Shown: positions 45,470-57,582 of the stretch, piece after piece
How the letters are laid out: every line of letters begins with the position of its first letter
How positions within the stretch are numbered: position 1 is the stretch's first letter
From: Physcomitrium patens
Taxonomy: Eukaryota; Streptophyta; Bryopsida; Funariales; Funariaceae
Assembly: GCF_000002425.4 (NCBI RefSeq)
Contig: NC_037253.1
Span: forward strand, 19,167,602 to 19,231,601
DNA length: 64,000 nt
Direction: 5' to 3'
The notes under the pieces: generated by a model
Seen by the model: the letters and a program-made list of their open reading frames with translations, nothing else
Database searches by the model: none
Told to the model about the DNA's origin: nothing
Made by a program: the position numbers and the translations under genes

Positions 45470-46361
45470 TTAGATACATTGGTGGTATTAGTTTTTCCAA
45501 AAAGACATTTCTAGCCTTAAAATTGGGTTTAGATCTATGATTACAATAGGTCGTAGATCTAAATTAGGGATCTTAGAAATCAAGGGTGGAGATGTGGCCA
45601 CCCTCCTATAAGCCTCCACTAACTTGTATAAGAGTAGCTTGGTTTTCCAAGCCCTCTTTCTCTCCTTTTTATGGAAAAGCTATGCCAATTTTTTTTCTTT
45701 TTTAATAAAAATTCCCTCTATTTTATCATTGCTTAGATTACTGCCTCTCAATTTCTTTAGTTGTATTGCTTCCTTGTAATATTTTTTGAATACCTTCTTC
45801 TAGTCACTAGCTTTTTAAAGACATAAAGCATACATAATTTGAAGCTTTAATGAATTGTTAGCAAAATTTCAAGTGAAGAAGGGTACATTGCCATGGCCTT
45901 AGAGAACTACCAATTTTAAAAAATTATTGCTCAATGAACTCTATCTTTCTTCCCAAGTGGTTTTTATTATACATTATGTTCTAAATTCTAGTTTCTAGAA
46001 AAAAATTTAATTAGAATGTTTGAAGCTTTTATGAAATTTCAGTGAATTCTTAAGTTAGAAGGGGTTCTCTGTCATCTAGTACAAGGGCAGTGCATTAAGG
46101 TTAGCTTTGGAATTTCATCGCGCATTTCTTGTTAAAGATTGTTTTGTAAAAATTATTGCAAAAAAAGCGCCTTAAAGTCTAATTCTAAGAATTTTAAGTT
46201 GGAAATTTTGAAGCTTTTATAAATCTTTAGTGAATTTTTAAGTGCAAGGAGGTCTGCTGCCCTGGCAGTTCAGGAGGCCAACTTTAAGAAATCACATCTC
46301 ATCTATTGCATATTAGAATATTGCAAAAGTAGAGGGACAGGAGCTCATCCAAGTGAAGGTT

Positions 46362-46398
<37 letters not shown>

Positions 46399-46960
46399 AC
46401 ACATGTAAGAGTTAAAGAGGATTTTTGATGGATTTCCAATTGGTCAAGGTTTGCTACCTCAATTTGGCATGATGAAGGTAACATTTCTTCCTTAATCACT
46501 TCTTAATTACACTTGTTAGTACATGGATTGCTAGATTGACTCTTCACACATCTTATTACCTCTAGTTAATACTACTTTAGTAAACCTTTTACCTCATCTT
46601 AGTAATTAATTGTTAATTTTTAACTTCCAATTACCTTCTGACCTTCAATTTTTAATCTTATATTATTTAAATCTCTACTTAAATTTTAGCTTTAAATTTT
46701 CCTTTTTTATCTTCAACTTTTAATCTTTATGTTATTTTATTTTTATTTAACAATTATAACTTTTATTTTTTACCTTCAACTTTTAATTTTGTTATTTATT
46801 TTATTTTTTATCTTTTAATTTTTATCTTTTATATTAAAAAGTTTAAATTAAAAGTTTAAATTTCAGTTTTTTATTTAATTTTTGAAGCTAATTATTAAAG
46901 AATTTCCAACCTTAGATGAAGTTTTGCTATCAAAACTTCATCCATGGATAACTTCTTGGT
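45470..46960 (-). repeat. R3: diverged reverse copy of the R repeat
   Basis: GGTGGAGATGTGGCCACC with TAGGGATCTTAGAAATC near 45570 matches the reverse of R1/R2, as does the GGTTTTCCAAGCC stretch after it. The reversed low-complexity block lies at the expected distance. The ends are not defined. More diverged than R1 is from R2. Confidence 0.6.
46364..46394. repeat. Poly-A run of about 30 bp
   Basis: A pure A run inside R3. Nothing upstream suggests a LINE or SINE tail. Confidence 0.9.
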
Positions 46961-48269
46961 TGTAACTCCAATTTGCATGGTTGATACCATTTCGGAAAGC
47001 CTAAGACTAGTACTCTAGCCTGGTACCAATTCATTTTATTTTTATACTAATTCATAAGTTTCAAAGTTTAAGCTTTATCGGATAAGTCTTCAAAGGCATT
47101 TACCTAAATGAACTGCAATTGCTAAAAAATAAAGCAAAAAAATATGTAACTGATTTTGTTGTGATTTATTAGACAAACTGTGATTATTATATCATTTTTT
47201 TATTTATCTTATCTAGGGTTTGCATCTCTAAAATAATTAATATTAGACTCTAATTCAAGTTATAATTTAATTAAATTAGACTTCAGTGAGGGAAGAAAAA
47301 AAACACTCTCAATTATTTTTAAATCAAAATTATTACATAAAAATATCTTTTTTAAATTCATTTGAAATACTTACTACTGAAATACGAATGTCTTATTGTA
47401 ACTCATACTAAAACCCTCATCAAAAGTGGCTATTAGGCTTTTCCAATTAAGATATATTTGCAAGCTACAAAAGTTAGCTTACAAACATAGGATATATAAT
47501 TACATGCTTTAATGATTCTTTTGAATTTGCTTTCTTGAATTACTTATTTTTCTTAATATCTTTAATTTTTGTTATAGATGATGTTATTAAAGCCTCAAAA
47601 TATAACATATGTTATATATACATTCATATATATTTAGTTGTCTCTCTAATTATTAATTTTTTATAAATAAAAAATTTCTAATAAGTACTCAAATATTAAT
47701 AAAATAATATATAATTGATAATTTTTATATATTAGATAATTAATTAATTTTTATAAATTAAAAAAATAATTAGTTATACAATTTTGTTTTATATATTGTC
47801 AATAATATGAATCATAAAGAAATAAAGGATCAATACATTCTTATGTCTTTAAAAAAGAATAAATAATTAATTAAATTTTGTATATTATTAAGACTAGGAT
47901 GCTTACTATCAAAGACAAGAAGATTAGATACTCTTAAAACAAGACCAAAAATAAAAAAGACATTGACAAGAAAGAAGGAATTTTCACTCTTACCTTCATA
48001 TATACTATCTAATTAAGAGCTACGTAGCAACATTCTATAAGATCTTTGACAAGTGTCAAACTAGCGAGACATATGTTTAACTTGTAAGACAAGTTTCTTA
48101 CATGTATGCTACATGGTCAATTTATACCACAAGCCACCAACACGTGTAATATATGGATTACTTTTTAGTCAAGTTCTTAACCTATTAATCAACTAAAAAT
48201 ACATATGAAGTCAAATTCAAGTCTATAAAGCTTCTAAGAGGCTTTTTTATAAGACAATATTAAATCTAC
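46961..48269. other. AT-rich sequence without a recognised feature
   Basis: No domain or repeat partner recognised up to the LTR of H. Confidence 0.5.
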
Positions 48270-49024
48270 TGTGATTGTCGTTTTATTTATTCTTCAATTT
48301 CTTTCAGAATAAACTTGTATAGGAGAATTTGAACACAAGAAAAGACTAAGTGCATGAATTTTATTTGTTAGGGTCACACAATTAACTGTATTTTGAACCA
48401 CTAAAATACAAAAAAACATTATGATACTTTCTCTTAGTAACAATACTCCTTCATCAATTGATAACAACAGTGTGTAACTCTATACTCTCAAAATATTGCT
48501 CAAAATACAATAATTTCTATCCAATACTAGGAATAATAGACTTCACTCCAACAATCTGAATTCACATAATTTCTGTAATCACAAACTTCTTCTGTCCAAA
48601 ATACACATAGCTCTCAATAAATAATAATCATAATCTTTCAATAACTCCTCATATAATTCAATCACTTAGTACTCCAATCACATAATCAATAACTCATAAT
48701 TCAATCTTTGATTTATTCCACAAACTCACTTTTCAATATTCAAAAACTATCCATTACTCTTCAATAACAAAGAAAACAAAGAAACAAAGAAACAAAGAAG
48801 TAGTATCAAGTTTACTTTAGCTCATAATTATCACAGTTTGGCATTCCAAAAAACTTCTACAACTCCTATATAATTGCTCTTGATTTCTAGATTCTAATCG
48901 TAATCTTATAATTAACTACTTTTAATAACTAAATTAATTATCCGTTCTTTTGAACTCACTATTCTATGGACTATTAGTCTATTTTACCAATATCTTAAAG
49001 AAACGAACTAATATCTATTCTACA
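48270..49024 (-). repeat. 3' LTR of element H (755 bp)
   Basis: From TGTGATTGTCG at 48270 to TATTCTACA at 49024 (family start TGTAGAATAG on the minus strand). Matches the D, F and K LTRs. Confidence 0.87.
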
Positions 49025-49480
49025 TTGTCCTACTTCTATCCATGCAACATCCTCGCAAACGTACAATTGATTCATATCTAAAAACTACTTAACAAAACTC
49101 TACAAAGTTACTATTTCCTTTGGTCCATCCAATTGATCATTTGTTGCATTATATATGTGCGTTCCATCGAATTTGGTTCTAAATGTAAATCTTTCTCGTC
49201 CTCCAATCCATCCATCGACTCCTTCCTCAATTGATTTGAGAGATCTTCATTATACTTTCCCATTTTACGGACTTAAGCCTCCAATTTCAAGATCTGGACA
49301 ACACACAATTCAAATTGATACTGCTGTTGACTCATCCATACTAGAACATCTTCAATCAACACTTGTGACCATAACAACACTACATAATGACTTCTAACTA
49401 GTACCCCACTCCTATTCTTTTACTACCTGGTGATAATGACAACATGTTATCCATACTGTCCTTTTTTCACCTCCCTCCCC
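49025..49480 (-). other. 3' region of element H, counterpart of the D extra frame
   Basis: On the minus strand it begins GACAGTATGGATAACATG after a GGGGGAGGGAGGTG purine run near 49480, then continues as in D, including GGATGAGTCAACAGCAG and the E/L/Q-rich frame. Shows that this region is part of the family and not peculiar to D. Confidence 0.65.
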
Positions 49481-49639
49481 CAAAAAAATGAAAACTCGTC
49501 CTGATGTTTATGTATTAAATAATTATAATCGGTTCCCATTAATATGGGTACTGAATTGATGGCCCATGAAATCTTCCAATTGAATAAATCTATTAAAAAA
49601 AACCTTCAATCACCCAATACAGCCCATGCCAACGAACTT

Positions 49640-50574
49640 AAAATTTGCCCGAAAAATGATTAAACCGGTTCTCATACAGTAATACCAAATCATTGGACAT
49701 AAAAATCTTTGGATGCAGTTTACTATCATAGTAACTCTTCCTCCATTTTTGAGTTTCTTCCATGTCTAAAAGAGCTATAGCTTGTATTTCATTCAATTCC
49801 TCCAATTTTGCCAACCGAGATTGTAATGACTCGTTGTCCCTGAGGCATTCATCCAAGGCAATCCGTAAACTTTGAACCTCTAATTTGATAGGTAAAATTA
49901 TCTCTTGTCCATAAATTAGTTGAAACGGAGTAGTATGGGTAGTTACTTTATATGCGATACGATACGCCCACAAAGTCGCAAAGAGTTTGGTCTCCCAATC
50001 GGTAACCTCTACCAAAATTGTCTTAGTCAAGACCTTGCACAAAATTTTGTTGGACTTTTTCGTTTACCCATTTATGCGAGGTTGGTATGGAGTAGTTTTC
50101 TGATGCTTAATTTCATATGTATTCATCAAGGCATCTATGGTAGCATTCATGAAATGGGTTCCGTAATTACTAACCAATTCTTTCGGACACCCAAATTGAG
50201 TTATAATATTCTCGTAAAGAAAAGTGGCCACTATATTGGCATTATCATGGCGAATAGCAATAGCCTTTTTCCATTTGGTTACATAGTCTGTGGTGACTAA
50301 AATATATTGCTTCTGGCTAGGATTTGATGTTGGTGCGATGGGACTGACAAAATCAATACCCCATTTTCAAACGGTATGTGGGCCAAGATTAGTACTAACC
50401 GCATGGCTGAAGTACCCGTAGGTCGATTCATTCATTGATAGGGATCACAACGACAAACAAATTGGTATGCATCAAAAAATATAATGGGCCATCAATATTC
50501 TGCTATTAAGATGCTATTATCTTTACCTTATTTATACAAAGCATCGCGAATCATTGTATCGAGGTATAGAATAG
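49640..50574 (-). pseudogene. Element H integrase remnant
   Basis: Core with WGIDFV near 50365, TTDYVTKW near 50290, LVSNYGTHF near 50180 (second acidic residue region) and TPYQPRING near 50070. The C-terminal side has LIYGQEIILPIKLEVQSLRI near 49900 and coiled-coil-like RLAKLEELNE near 49800. These are hallmarks of Tat/Athila-type plant gypsy integrases. Broken. Confidence 0.82.
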
Positions 50575-51292
50575 ATATTAGTTCATTTTTATAAGATATT
50601 GGTAAAATAGACTAATAGTCCATAGAATAGTCAATTTATGAGAACGGATAATTGATTTAGTTATTAAAAGTGGTTAATTATAGGATTACAATTAGAATTT
50701 GGAAATCAAGAGCAATTATGTAGGAGTTGTAGAAGTTTGTTGGACTGCCAAACTATGATAGTCATGAGCCAAGGTAAGCTTGGTACTACTTCTATGTTTC
50801 TTTGGTTTTCTTTGTTATTGAAGAGTAATGGATAGTTTCTAAATATTGAGAAGTGAGTCTGTGGAATAAATCAGAGTTTGATTTATGAGTTATTGATTAT
50901 ATAATTGGAGTAATGAGTGATTGAATTATATGAAGAGTTATTGGAAGATTATGATTGTTGTTTATTGAGAGATGTGTGTGTTTGGACAAAAAAAATTTGT
51001 GATTACAGAAATTATATGAATTCAGATTGTTGGACTGAAATCTGTTATTTTTTGTGTTTTATGGGGTCTTTTGAGAGTGCAGGGTTGCACATTGTTGTTA
51101 TCAATTGATGAAGGAGTATTATTACTAGGAAAAAGCATCGTAGTATTTCTTAGTATTTTAGTGGTTCGAAATATAGTTAGTTGTGTGACCCTAACAAGTA
51201 AAACTCATGCACTTAGTCTTTCCTTGTTTTCGAATTTCCCTATATAAGTTTATTCTGAAAGAAATTATAGAATAAATAAAATCGCAATCACA
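50575..51292 (+). repeat. 5' LTR of element F (718 bp)
   Basis: From TATAGAATAG at 50575 to GCAATCACA at 51292. Contains the family block GTAAGCTTGGTACTACTTC. Confidence 0.88.
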
Positions 51293-51312
51293 TTTTGGCA
51301 CCACTGCCAGGG
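51293..51312 (+). other. Primer binding site of element F
   Basis: TTTTGGCACCACTGCCAGGG directly after the LTR, a diverged tRNA-Asp-like site as in D and K. Confidence 0.8.
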
Positions 51313-51549
51313 ATAGACAATAGCATTTAGTGTTAGGAATTAACTGCCTATTTAGTTAGATGGGAGATAAGAAGCAAATTCAGTAGAATATAATGAAAGA
51401 GTATGGTTATTAAGAATGAAAACTTAACAGTAAAGAGAATACGGCAGTCGAAAGAAAGAATAGAGAGATCGTAAGTAAGAAATTTATTGCGTAATAAGCA
51501 AGAATGGAAGTTAAAAAAGAATCATCGACAAAGTTGGATTAAACCATGA

Positions 51550-52365
51550 TTGCATTCCTGTCAACATATCCGATTATATCCAGAAGGTGATCAATATCAA
51601 ATATTTCAGCAAGATATATCGTTAGAGAAATTGCCAAGAGTACTTGTGGAAAATTTGGTCAATAGATCAGTATTTTCTTTGAGACTATTAATTGCGAGTG
51701 GAGAAATCTCAGAAGAATTAGGTACTCCATTGGATACGTTTTCAATAACAGAAGTTTCCAATTCCATCAAAAGTGGTTCAATAGAGTGGCATAAATTACT
51801 AATCAATAAGAGCCAATTCAGTGTATTTCAAAATCCATCATTTTCACCCCCAATTCAATCAACGAACTTAATAAGGGACAATAATAGTAAATTGAAGAAA
51901 CTTAAAAATTTAGAACAATCAATTGGAGAAGATGCGAGTTATTTTGACAAAAGATTAAGTAGAACATTGTTCTCTTCAATGACAATGGGAGGTCCAGTGG
52001 TTGCAATAGCAGTACAAATGGGTGACGTGAGCGATCACACAACGAACGTGGCTCCATTACTTACTTTTAGAGGTTTTCCAAGTGTAGATTTTAATCAACA
52101 TTTGTCTCATTTTTTGACAACATGTGTAGCCAATAATGGAAGAATTGAAGATATTTAGTTATGATGATTGCCAGCAATCTTAAAGAACATGGCGTTTGAA
52201 TGGTACAAACGTCAACTAGTAGGTCAATTTTTCAATTAGAAAGTATTGAAGAATGCATTTTTAATTCATTTTTGCTCCATTGGTTTTGAAGATCGACTTC
52301 GAGAAAGATTAATGACTAGCAAAATGGATCTAAGAGAGGTAGTGGAATCACACTATGGTCATCTT
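51550..52365 (+). pseudogene. Element F gag remnant, first part
   Basis: N-terminal conserved region (EELGTPLDTF, IEWHKLLINK), then the capsid-like entry LLTFRGFPSVDFNQHL near 52055 and AFEWYKRQLVGQF-like words near 52200. Aligned with D gag. Stops at copia G. Broken. Confidence 0.8.
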
Positions 52366-52773
52366 TGTTAAAGTAAAAGTAGAATAAGTTACCTTATAGA
52401 GGATATTAACTTAGGTAAGTTACTAGTGGTCAAAGGTTTGAATCTTACTATATGGTAAGGGCATCCAATGGATATAAGATGAAGTCATGGACCAAGAGTC
52501 AAAGTCAAAAGGATAAAGTATTAACAAGGGAATATTCAAAGATTAAATATGAGTCATTAATATGTGTCATAGGATACCCTCAAGGCTCATGAGATGCCAA
52601 AAGGATCCTAGGGCCATGTGTGTAAAAGTTAAAGAGAATAAGTTGTCTATTAGGGCAACAATTACTACCTATAAATAATATGTATTAAAAATGAGAGACA
52701 TCTTATTCTATACTCTCTGTGTGTACAACCTTATTGATGCTAAGTGTTGTGTCTTCAAAGTGTTTGTTCTTCA
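52366..52773 (+). repeat. 5' LTR of copia G
   Basis: TGTTAAAGTAAAAGTAG to TTGTTCTTCA. The right edge is uncertain by up to four bases because both LTRs are followed by ATAG. Confidence 0.87.
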
Positions 52774-52776
52774 ATA

Positions 52777-52792
52777 GGTTATGGGCCTACTT
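52777..52792 (+). other. Primer binding site of copia G, half-tRNA type
   Basis: GGTTATGGGCCTAC, three bases after the LTR. It resembles the Drosophila copia site, complementary to the anticodon region of initiator tRNA-Met; 12 of 14 bases agree with GGTTATGGGCCCAG. Confidence 0.72.
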
Positions 52793-53169
52793 ATCTTTAG
52801 TTGTGAGTTTTGAAGTACTTTGAAGTCTTTCTTATTGTGAAGAATAGATCTTATGGTTGTTGCTGAAGTTTGAGTTTGCTCTCTTCTAATCCTTCTTACC
52901 CATCTAGTTATTGTTGTATTTTTTGCTCTTACTTATTGTTAAGTGTATTGATAGTTTTAGTTGTTGTTAGATTCTATTTAATGATGTTTTAGAACTTAAG
53001 TATTGTATTTCTTTACTGAGTTTCATCATTGGTACTCTTACTTTGTGCTTTCATACACTTAACTTCATAAGAGATTCTCTTATTATTATAAGAAGTATTT
53101 TGTATGGTTAGAGGGATGATTAAAGAGTAGCAAAGCTTATGCAATAGGTTTAGATAGAGTATAAGACTT

Positions 53170-53800
53170 ATGAAAAGTCTTATATGTGACCCTCCAAGTG
53201 ACAATGCTGATATCAAGGTAAAAAAGGAGTACAAACGTCATGAAAGGAAGGCTTTTGGGATGATTTCAACAAACCTTGATGATGCCAACTTTTCACATGT
53301 TATAGCTTGCAATGGACCAACGGAAGCATGGAAGATTCTTTGCAACATCTATGAGAGTAGAAACCTTACCAATATCCTTTCGACAAGGAAGAAGTTCTTG
53401 ACAGTAATGATGGAAGAAAGAAATGACTTCATGGCTCATGTTAACAAGGTAAAAGCACTTGCTAACCAACTAGCAGTTGTTGATAAACTAGTTGATGATA
53501 AGGACATTGTGTTGACATTGCTCATGAGCCTTTCCAAATCCTACAACTACTTCATTGTGGCATTGGAGTCCATCAATATGAAGGAGCTTACCATGAACTA
53601 TGTTACATAAAGACTTGCCTATGAAGTGACCAAGAGGAAAGAAAAGGAGCTTGCAAGTGATGATTTGGCTCTATTTTCAAGATAAGGCAAAGGTAGCTAT
53701 TCTCACGAATGTGATAATTCAAAAAGTAATATAACGAATTGCTATATTTATGGAAAACTAAGTCATTTTGCTAGAAATTACTATAAGGCCAAGAAAGGAG
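53170..53800 (+). pseudogene. Copia G gag remnant
   Basis: Recognisable from RKAFGMISTNLDDANFSHV through a KALANQLAVVDKLVDD helix and SYNYFIVALESINMKELTM to a diverged CCHC knuckle near 53740-53785. Corresponding regions lie in J and E. Broken. Confidence 0.82.
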
Positions 53801-53849
53801 ATAGAAAGAATACAAACAATGCTAGTCATAGTTTTGGTAGAGATGAGTA

Positions 53850-54300
53850 TGCTTTCATGGCAAGGGAAGGAGCCTCCATGGCTGCTATTTCAAAGTGGAT
53901 TATAGATTCAGGTGCTACTAAGTACATAACACCATACAAGTATTCATTTAACACTTATGAAGGATTTCTAGCAACAAAAGTGTGGTTGGGAGGCAATGGT
54001 ATGGTGCAAGCCATTAGAATTGGCTCCATTGTGGTAGAGATTGTTGTGAAGGACCAAATCAAGAGGATCACATTGAAAGAAGTTTTACATGTTCCAAAAA
54101 TGAAGAAGAACCTCTTTTCGATGAGCAAACCTATATCACATGGTTATAAGGTTCAATTTGATATGAATGGATATTTTGTCAAGACATTTGATGGCCAACA
54201 TGTTGTTAAAGGCCTTAGACATGGAAATCTCTACTTCATCAATTGCAAGAAGGTGAATGGAGTTGAAGTGGCGACATTTGCTGATTTTCTACAAGATCAA
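53850..54300 (+). pseudogene. Copia G protease remnant
   Basis: Active-site box WIIDSGATKYITP near 53900, then KEVLHVPKMKKNLFSM near 54080 and the HGNLYFINCKKVN stretch near 54220. The DSGA box is the canonical copia retropepsin form. It would process the single polyprotein. Confidence 0.84.
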
Positions 54301-55170
54301 GACAAGTTTGGAATTTGGCATCAACGACTTAGTTATTTGAATGCCAAATGCATGAAGGAGCTCCAATCCATTGTAAGTGGCTTGAATCTTGGTCAATTCA
54401 GCCATAATGCCAAGACACTTGCTTGTAAAGGATGTATACAAGGCAAACAACAAAAGGTTTCATTTCTAAGTGGAGTTGCAAAACGTGCAACAAAATTGTT
54501 GGAGATTGTGCACTCTGATGTTTATAGACCAATGAAGACACCATCAATTAGAGGAGCAAGGTACTTTGTCACATTCATAGACGACTTTTCAAGAAAGCTC
54601 TTGATTTACATCATTAAAGCTAAAAATGAATGTTTCTCAAGATTTAAGGAGTTTAAGGCTCTTGTAGAGAAACAATGTGAGTGCAAGATCAAAGTGTTGA
54701 GAACGGACAATGGAGATGAATACATATCAAAGCATTTTGATGAATTCGTAAAGATTCAAGGTATTACAAGATAAACCTCTACTTCTTACACTCCACAACA
54801 AAATGGAGTTGTTGAAAGAGCAAATCAAACCATTGTAGAGATGGCAAGGAGTATGCTTCATACACAAAATCTTGGGCATGAATATTGGGAGGAAATTGTG
54901 GTAAATACGGTGTACACAAGGAATAGGTGCCCTACAAGTGCACTTATATCAATGACTCCACAAGAAGCTTGGAGTGGGAAGAAACCTTGTGCTTCACACA
55001 TGAGGATTTTTGGATGCATTGTTTATACAAAGGTACTAGATTGTATGAGGTCCAAACTTAATGCAAAAGGTACAAAATGTATATTTGTTGGATGTTGTGA
55101 AGGTACCAAAGCATTTACGCTAATGTATTTAGAAACCAAGAAGATCATCAAAAATCGTGATGTAGAATTT
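54300..55170 (+). pseudogene. Copia G integrase remnant
   Basis: HHCC zinc region: WHQRLSYLN (near 54320) to ACKGCIQGK (near 54420). DDE core: VHSDVYRPMKTPS (near 54510), VLRTDNGDEYIS (near 54695) and GVVERANQT (near 54805). It is followed by CPTSALISMTPQEAW and FGCIVYTKV. Close to plant copia integrases. Broken. Confidence 0.88.
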
Positions 55171-55219
55171 TTGGAGCATAAGAGTACTTTTGAGTACTTG
55201 GAAGAGTGTCTAAGTCAGA

Positions 55220-57150
55220 GTGAAGGTGTGTTTGTGGACACATCTTCAAGTTCAGCAAAAAAAAAAGAAGAAGAAGATGATGATGACAATGAGGATAGAG
55301 GAAATAAAAGTCAAGATCAAGTGTCAAAGAAGGAAAATCATAGTGTGCCTTCAATTGCTAGAACCAACAATGAAGACAATGAAGATATTAAAGGTGATGA
55401 TGATGATGAAAAATATCAACCTTTGAGTGAGAAAAGACAAGCATTGAGGAAGAAGAAGGATGGAATGCAAGAAGAAGGATCTTCCTTAAATGAAAGGAGA
55501 TATCCTTTGAGAGAAAGAAAACCATGTGGTGAATGGTGGAAGGACCACATCTTTCCTCAAGTAAGTGAAAAATATGCCAATATTGTACTTCTTACTAATC
55601 CATTGAGTTTATGTGATGCAATGAAGTCCACAGATGCGTTGAAGTAGGAGAATGCTATGGAAGAAGAGTACAAATTATTCAAAGATAATAGAATATGGGA
55701 ATTGACTCAACTTCCACCAAATCGATCTTCAATTGGTTGTAAGTGGGTGTTTAGAACCAAAAGAGATGCAATGGATAATATTATAAGATACAAGTCTAGA
55801 TTGATTGCTAAAGGCTACTCACAAGTTGTTGGAGTTGATTTCAATGAGATATTTGCTCCCGTGGCTAAATTCACCACCATTAGAACCATTGTGGCAATTG
55901 GGGTAGCATTGGACTTTGAAATGCATTAAATGGATGTGAAGACGACTTTCTTGAATAGAAGTTTGAAAGAAGACATCTACATGGAGCAACCTCAAGGATT
56001 TGTTGAAAAAGGCAAACAACACCTTATTTGTAAGTTGAAGAAATCCTTGTATGGGCTAAAGCAATCACCAAAGATATAATACCAATGCATTGATACATTC
56101 TTTGTGAGTGAAGGATTTGTAAGGAGTGAAACTGATCATTCCTTATATGTGATGCAATTAAATAGGTTCATATTGATTGTCATCCTCTATGTTGATGATC
56201 TGATCATTTTAACCAATACATTGAAGATGATGGATTGGTTGAAGGCAAAGTTAGAAAAGGAGTATGAAATGAGTGATTTGGAAGATCTTCACTATTGTTT
56301 AAGAGTGGAGTTTGTAAGAGATTGTGCTAAAAAGACCATTACAATGAGGCAAAGCAAATACATTGAAGAAGTGTTAAAACGATTCAACATGGAGGAGTGT
56401 AAGCCTATTGGAATACCATTGGAGGCAAACTTGAAGTTGGTGAAGCTCACAGATGAAGACTTTGCTAAAGTAGAAGGTCAAATGTGAGGTGTTCCATACA
56501 AGGCAGTAGTGGGCTCACTTATGTATGCAATGGTTGGCACAAGGATGGATCTTACATATGTGGTGAGTGTTGTGAGCCAACACATGTCAAAGGCTAGACT
56601 AATCCATTAGGCAACCATCAAAAAGATCATGAGATACTTAAAAGATATTTTGAACTTCAAATTATGCCTTGGAGGTGATAACATTAGTTTGCATGATTAT
56701 TGTGATGCGGATTGGACTAGAGATGTAAATAATAGAAGATCAACAACGGGCTATGTATTCTTTGTTGGAGTTGGAGCAATTTCATGGAATTAGAAGAGAC
56801 AACCAAAAATTGCAAGGTCAACAATGGAAGTGGAGTATATGGCAAGAAGCCATGGTGTAATGGAGGCAATATAGTTGAGACAACTTTTGGAGGACATTGA
56901 AGATGTGCAAATGGAAGCAACTCCAATGGAGTGTGATAATCAAGGATGTCTTGTATTTACAAAGAATCCAAAGCATCATTCAAAGACCAAACACATTGAC
57001 ATTCAATATCACTATATAAGAGAGAAGATTGAAATAGAAGTGATTGACATGAAGTATTGTGCAATGAAAAAAATTCTTGTTGATTTGTTGACAAAGGCAT
57101 TAGTAAAAGATAGACACCACATATTGACAAAGGCATTAGGATTGAAAGCC
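55220..57150 (+). pseudogene. Copia G linker, reverse transcriptase and RNase H remnant
   Basis: An acidic linker (E/D runs near 55260-55410) precedes RT. RT motifs: CKWVFRTKRDAMDN (near 55738), LIAKGYSQVVGVDF (near 55800) and the catalytic ILYVDDLIIL (near 56185). RNase H: CDADWTRDVNNRRSTTGY (near 56700), a VEYMA stretch near 56830 and KHIDIQYHYIREKIE (near 56990). Broken. Confidence 0.88.
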
Positions 57151-57162
57151 ATTTGACCAATA

Positions 57163-57174
57163 GCAAAGAGGAAG
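57163..57174 (+). other. Polypurine tract of copia G
   Basis: GCAAAGAGGAAG directly before the TG that opens the 3' LTR. Confidence 0.75.
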
Positions 57175-57582
57175 TGTTAAAGTAAAAATAGAATAAGTTA
57201 CCTTATAGAGGATATTAATTTATGTAAGTTACTAGTGGTCAAAGGTTTGACTCTTACTATATGGTAAGAACATTCAATGGATATAGGACGAAGTCATGGA
57301 CTAAGAGTCAAAGTCAAAAGGATAATGTATTAACAAAGGAATATCCAAAGACTAAGTATGAAACATTAGTATGTGTCATAGGATACCTTTAAGGCTCGTG
57401 AGATGCTAAAAGGATCTTAGGGCCACGTGTATAAAAGTCAACAAGTACAAGTTGTCTTTTAGGATAGCAACCACTAACTATAAGTAATAAATATTGGAAG
57501 TGAGAGACATCTTATTCCATACTCTCTTTGAGTGTAACCTTGCTGATGCTAAGTATTGTGTCTTCAAAGTACTTGTTCTTCA
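57175..57582 (+). repeat. 3' LTR of copia G
   Basis: 408 bp, TGTTAAAGTAAAAATAG to TTGTTCTTCA. F gag resumes right after it with GTGGCAAATATACTCC. Confidence 0.87.

Larger units (their letters stand above)
48270..50574 (-). mobile_element. Element H: D-family gypsy 3' end, cut by element F
   Basis: Minus-strand integrase, extra 3' region and 3' LTR. The integrase stops at 50574 where the F LTR begins in the opposite orientation, so F inserted into H. The 5' part would lie beyond F, outside the window. Broken and incomplete in the window. Confidence 0.82.
52366..57582 (+). mobile_element. Element G: Ty1/copia element with both LTRs (5.2 kb)
   Basis: LTRs of 408 bp at both ends, half-tRNA primer site, later gag with zinc knuckle, protease, integrase, RT with YVDD, RNase H and polypurine tract, in copia order. 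The LTRs differ at about 50 positions by eye (12%), so it is fairly old. It lies inside F gag. Flanks ATCTT and ATAGT agree only partly, so the target duplication is unclear. Broken, with around ten breaks. Confidence 0.9.

Noticed and set aside
46299-46499. Minus-strand open frame across the poly-A run
   Set aside because: The frame exists only because of a phenylalanine run from poly-A; it lies in repeat R3 and has no family match.
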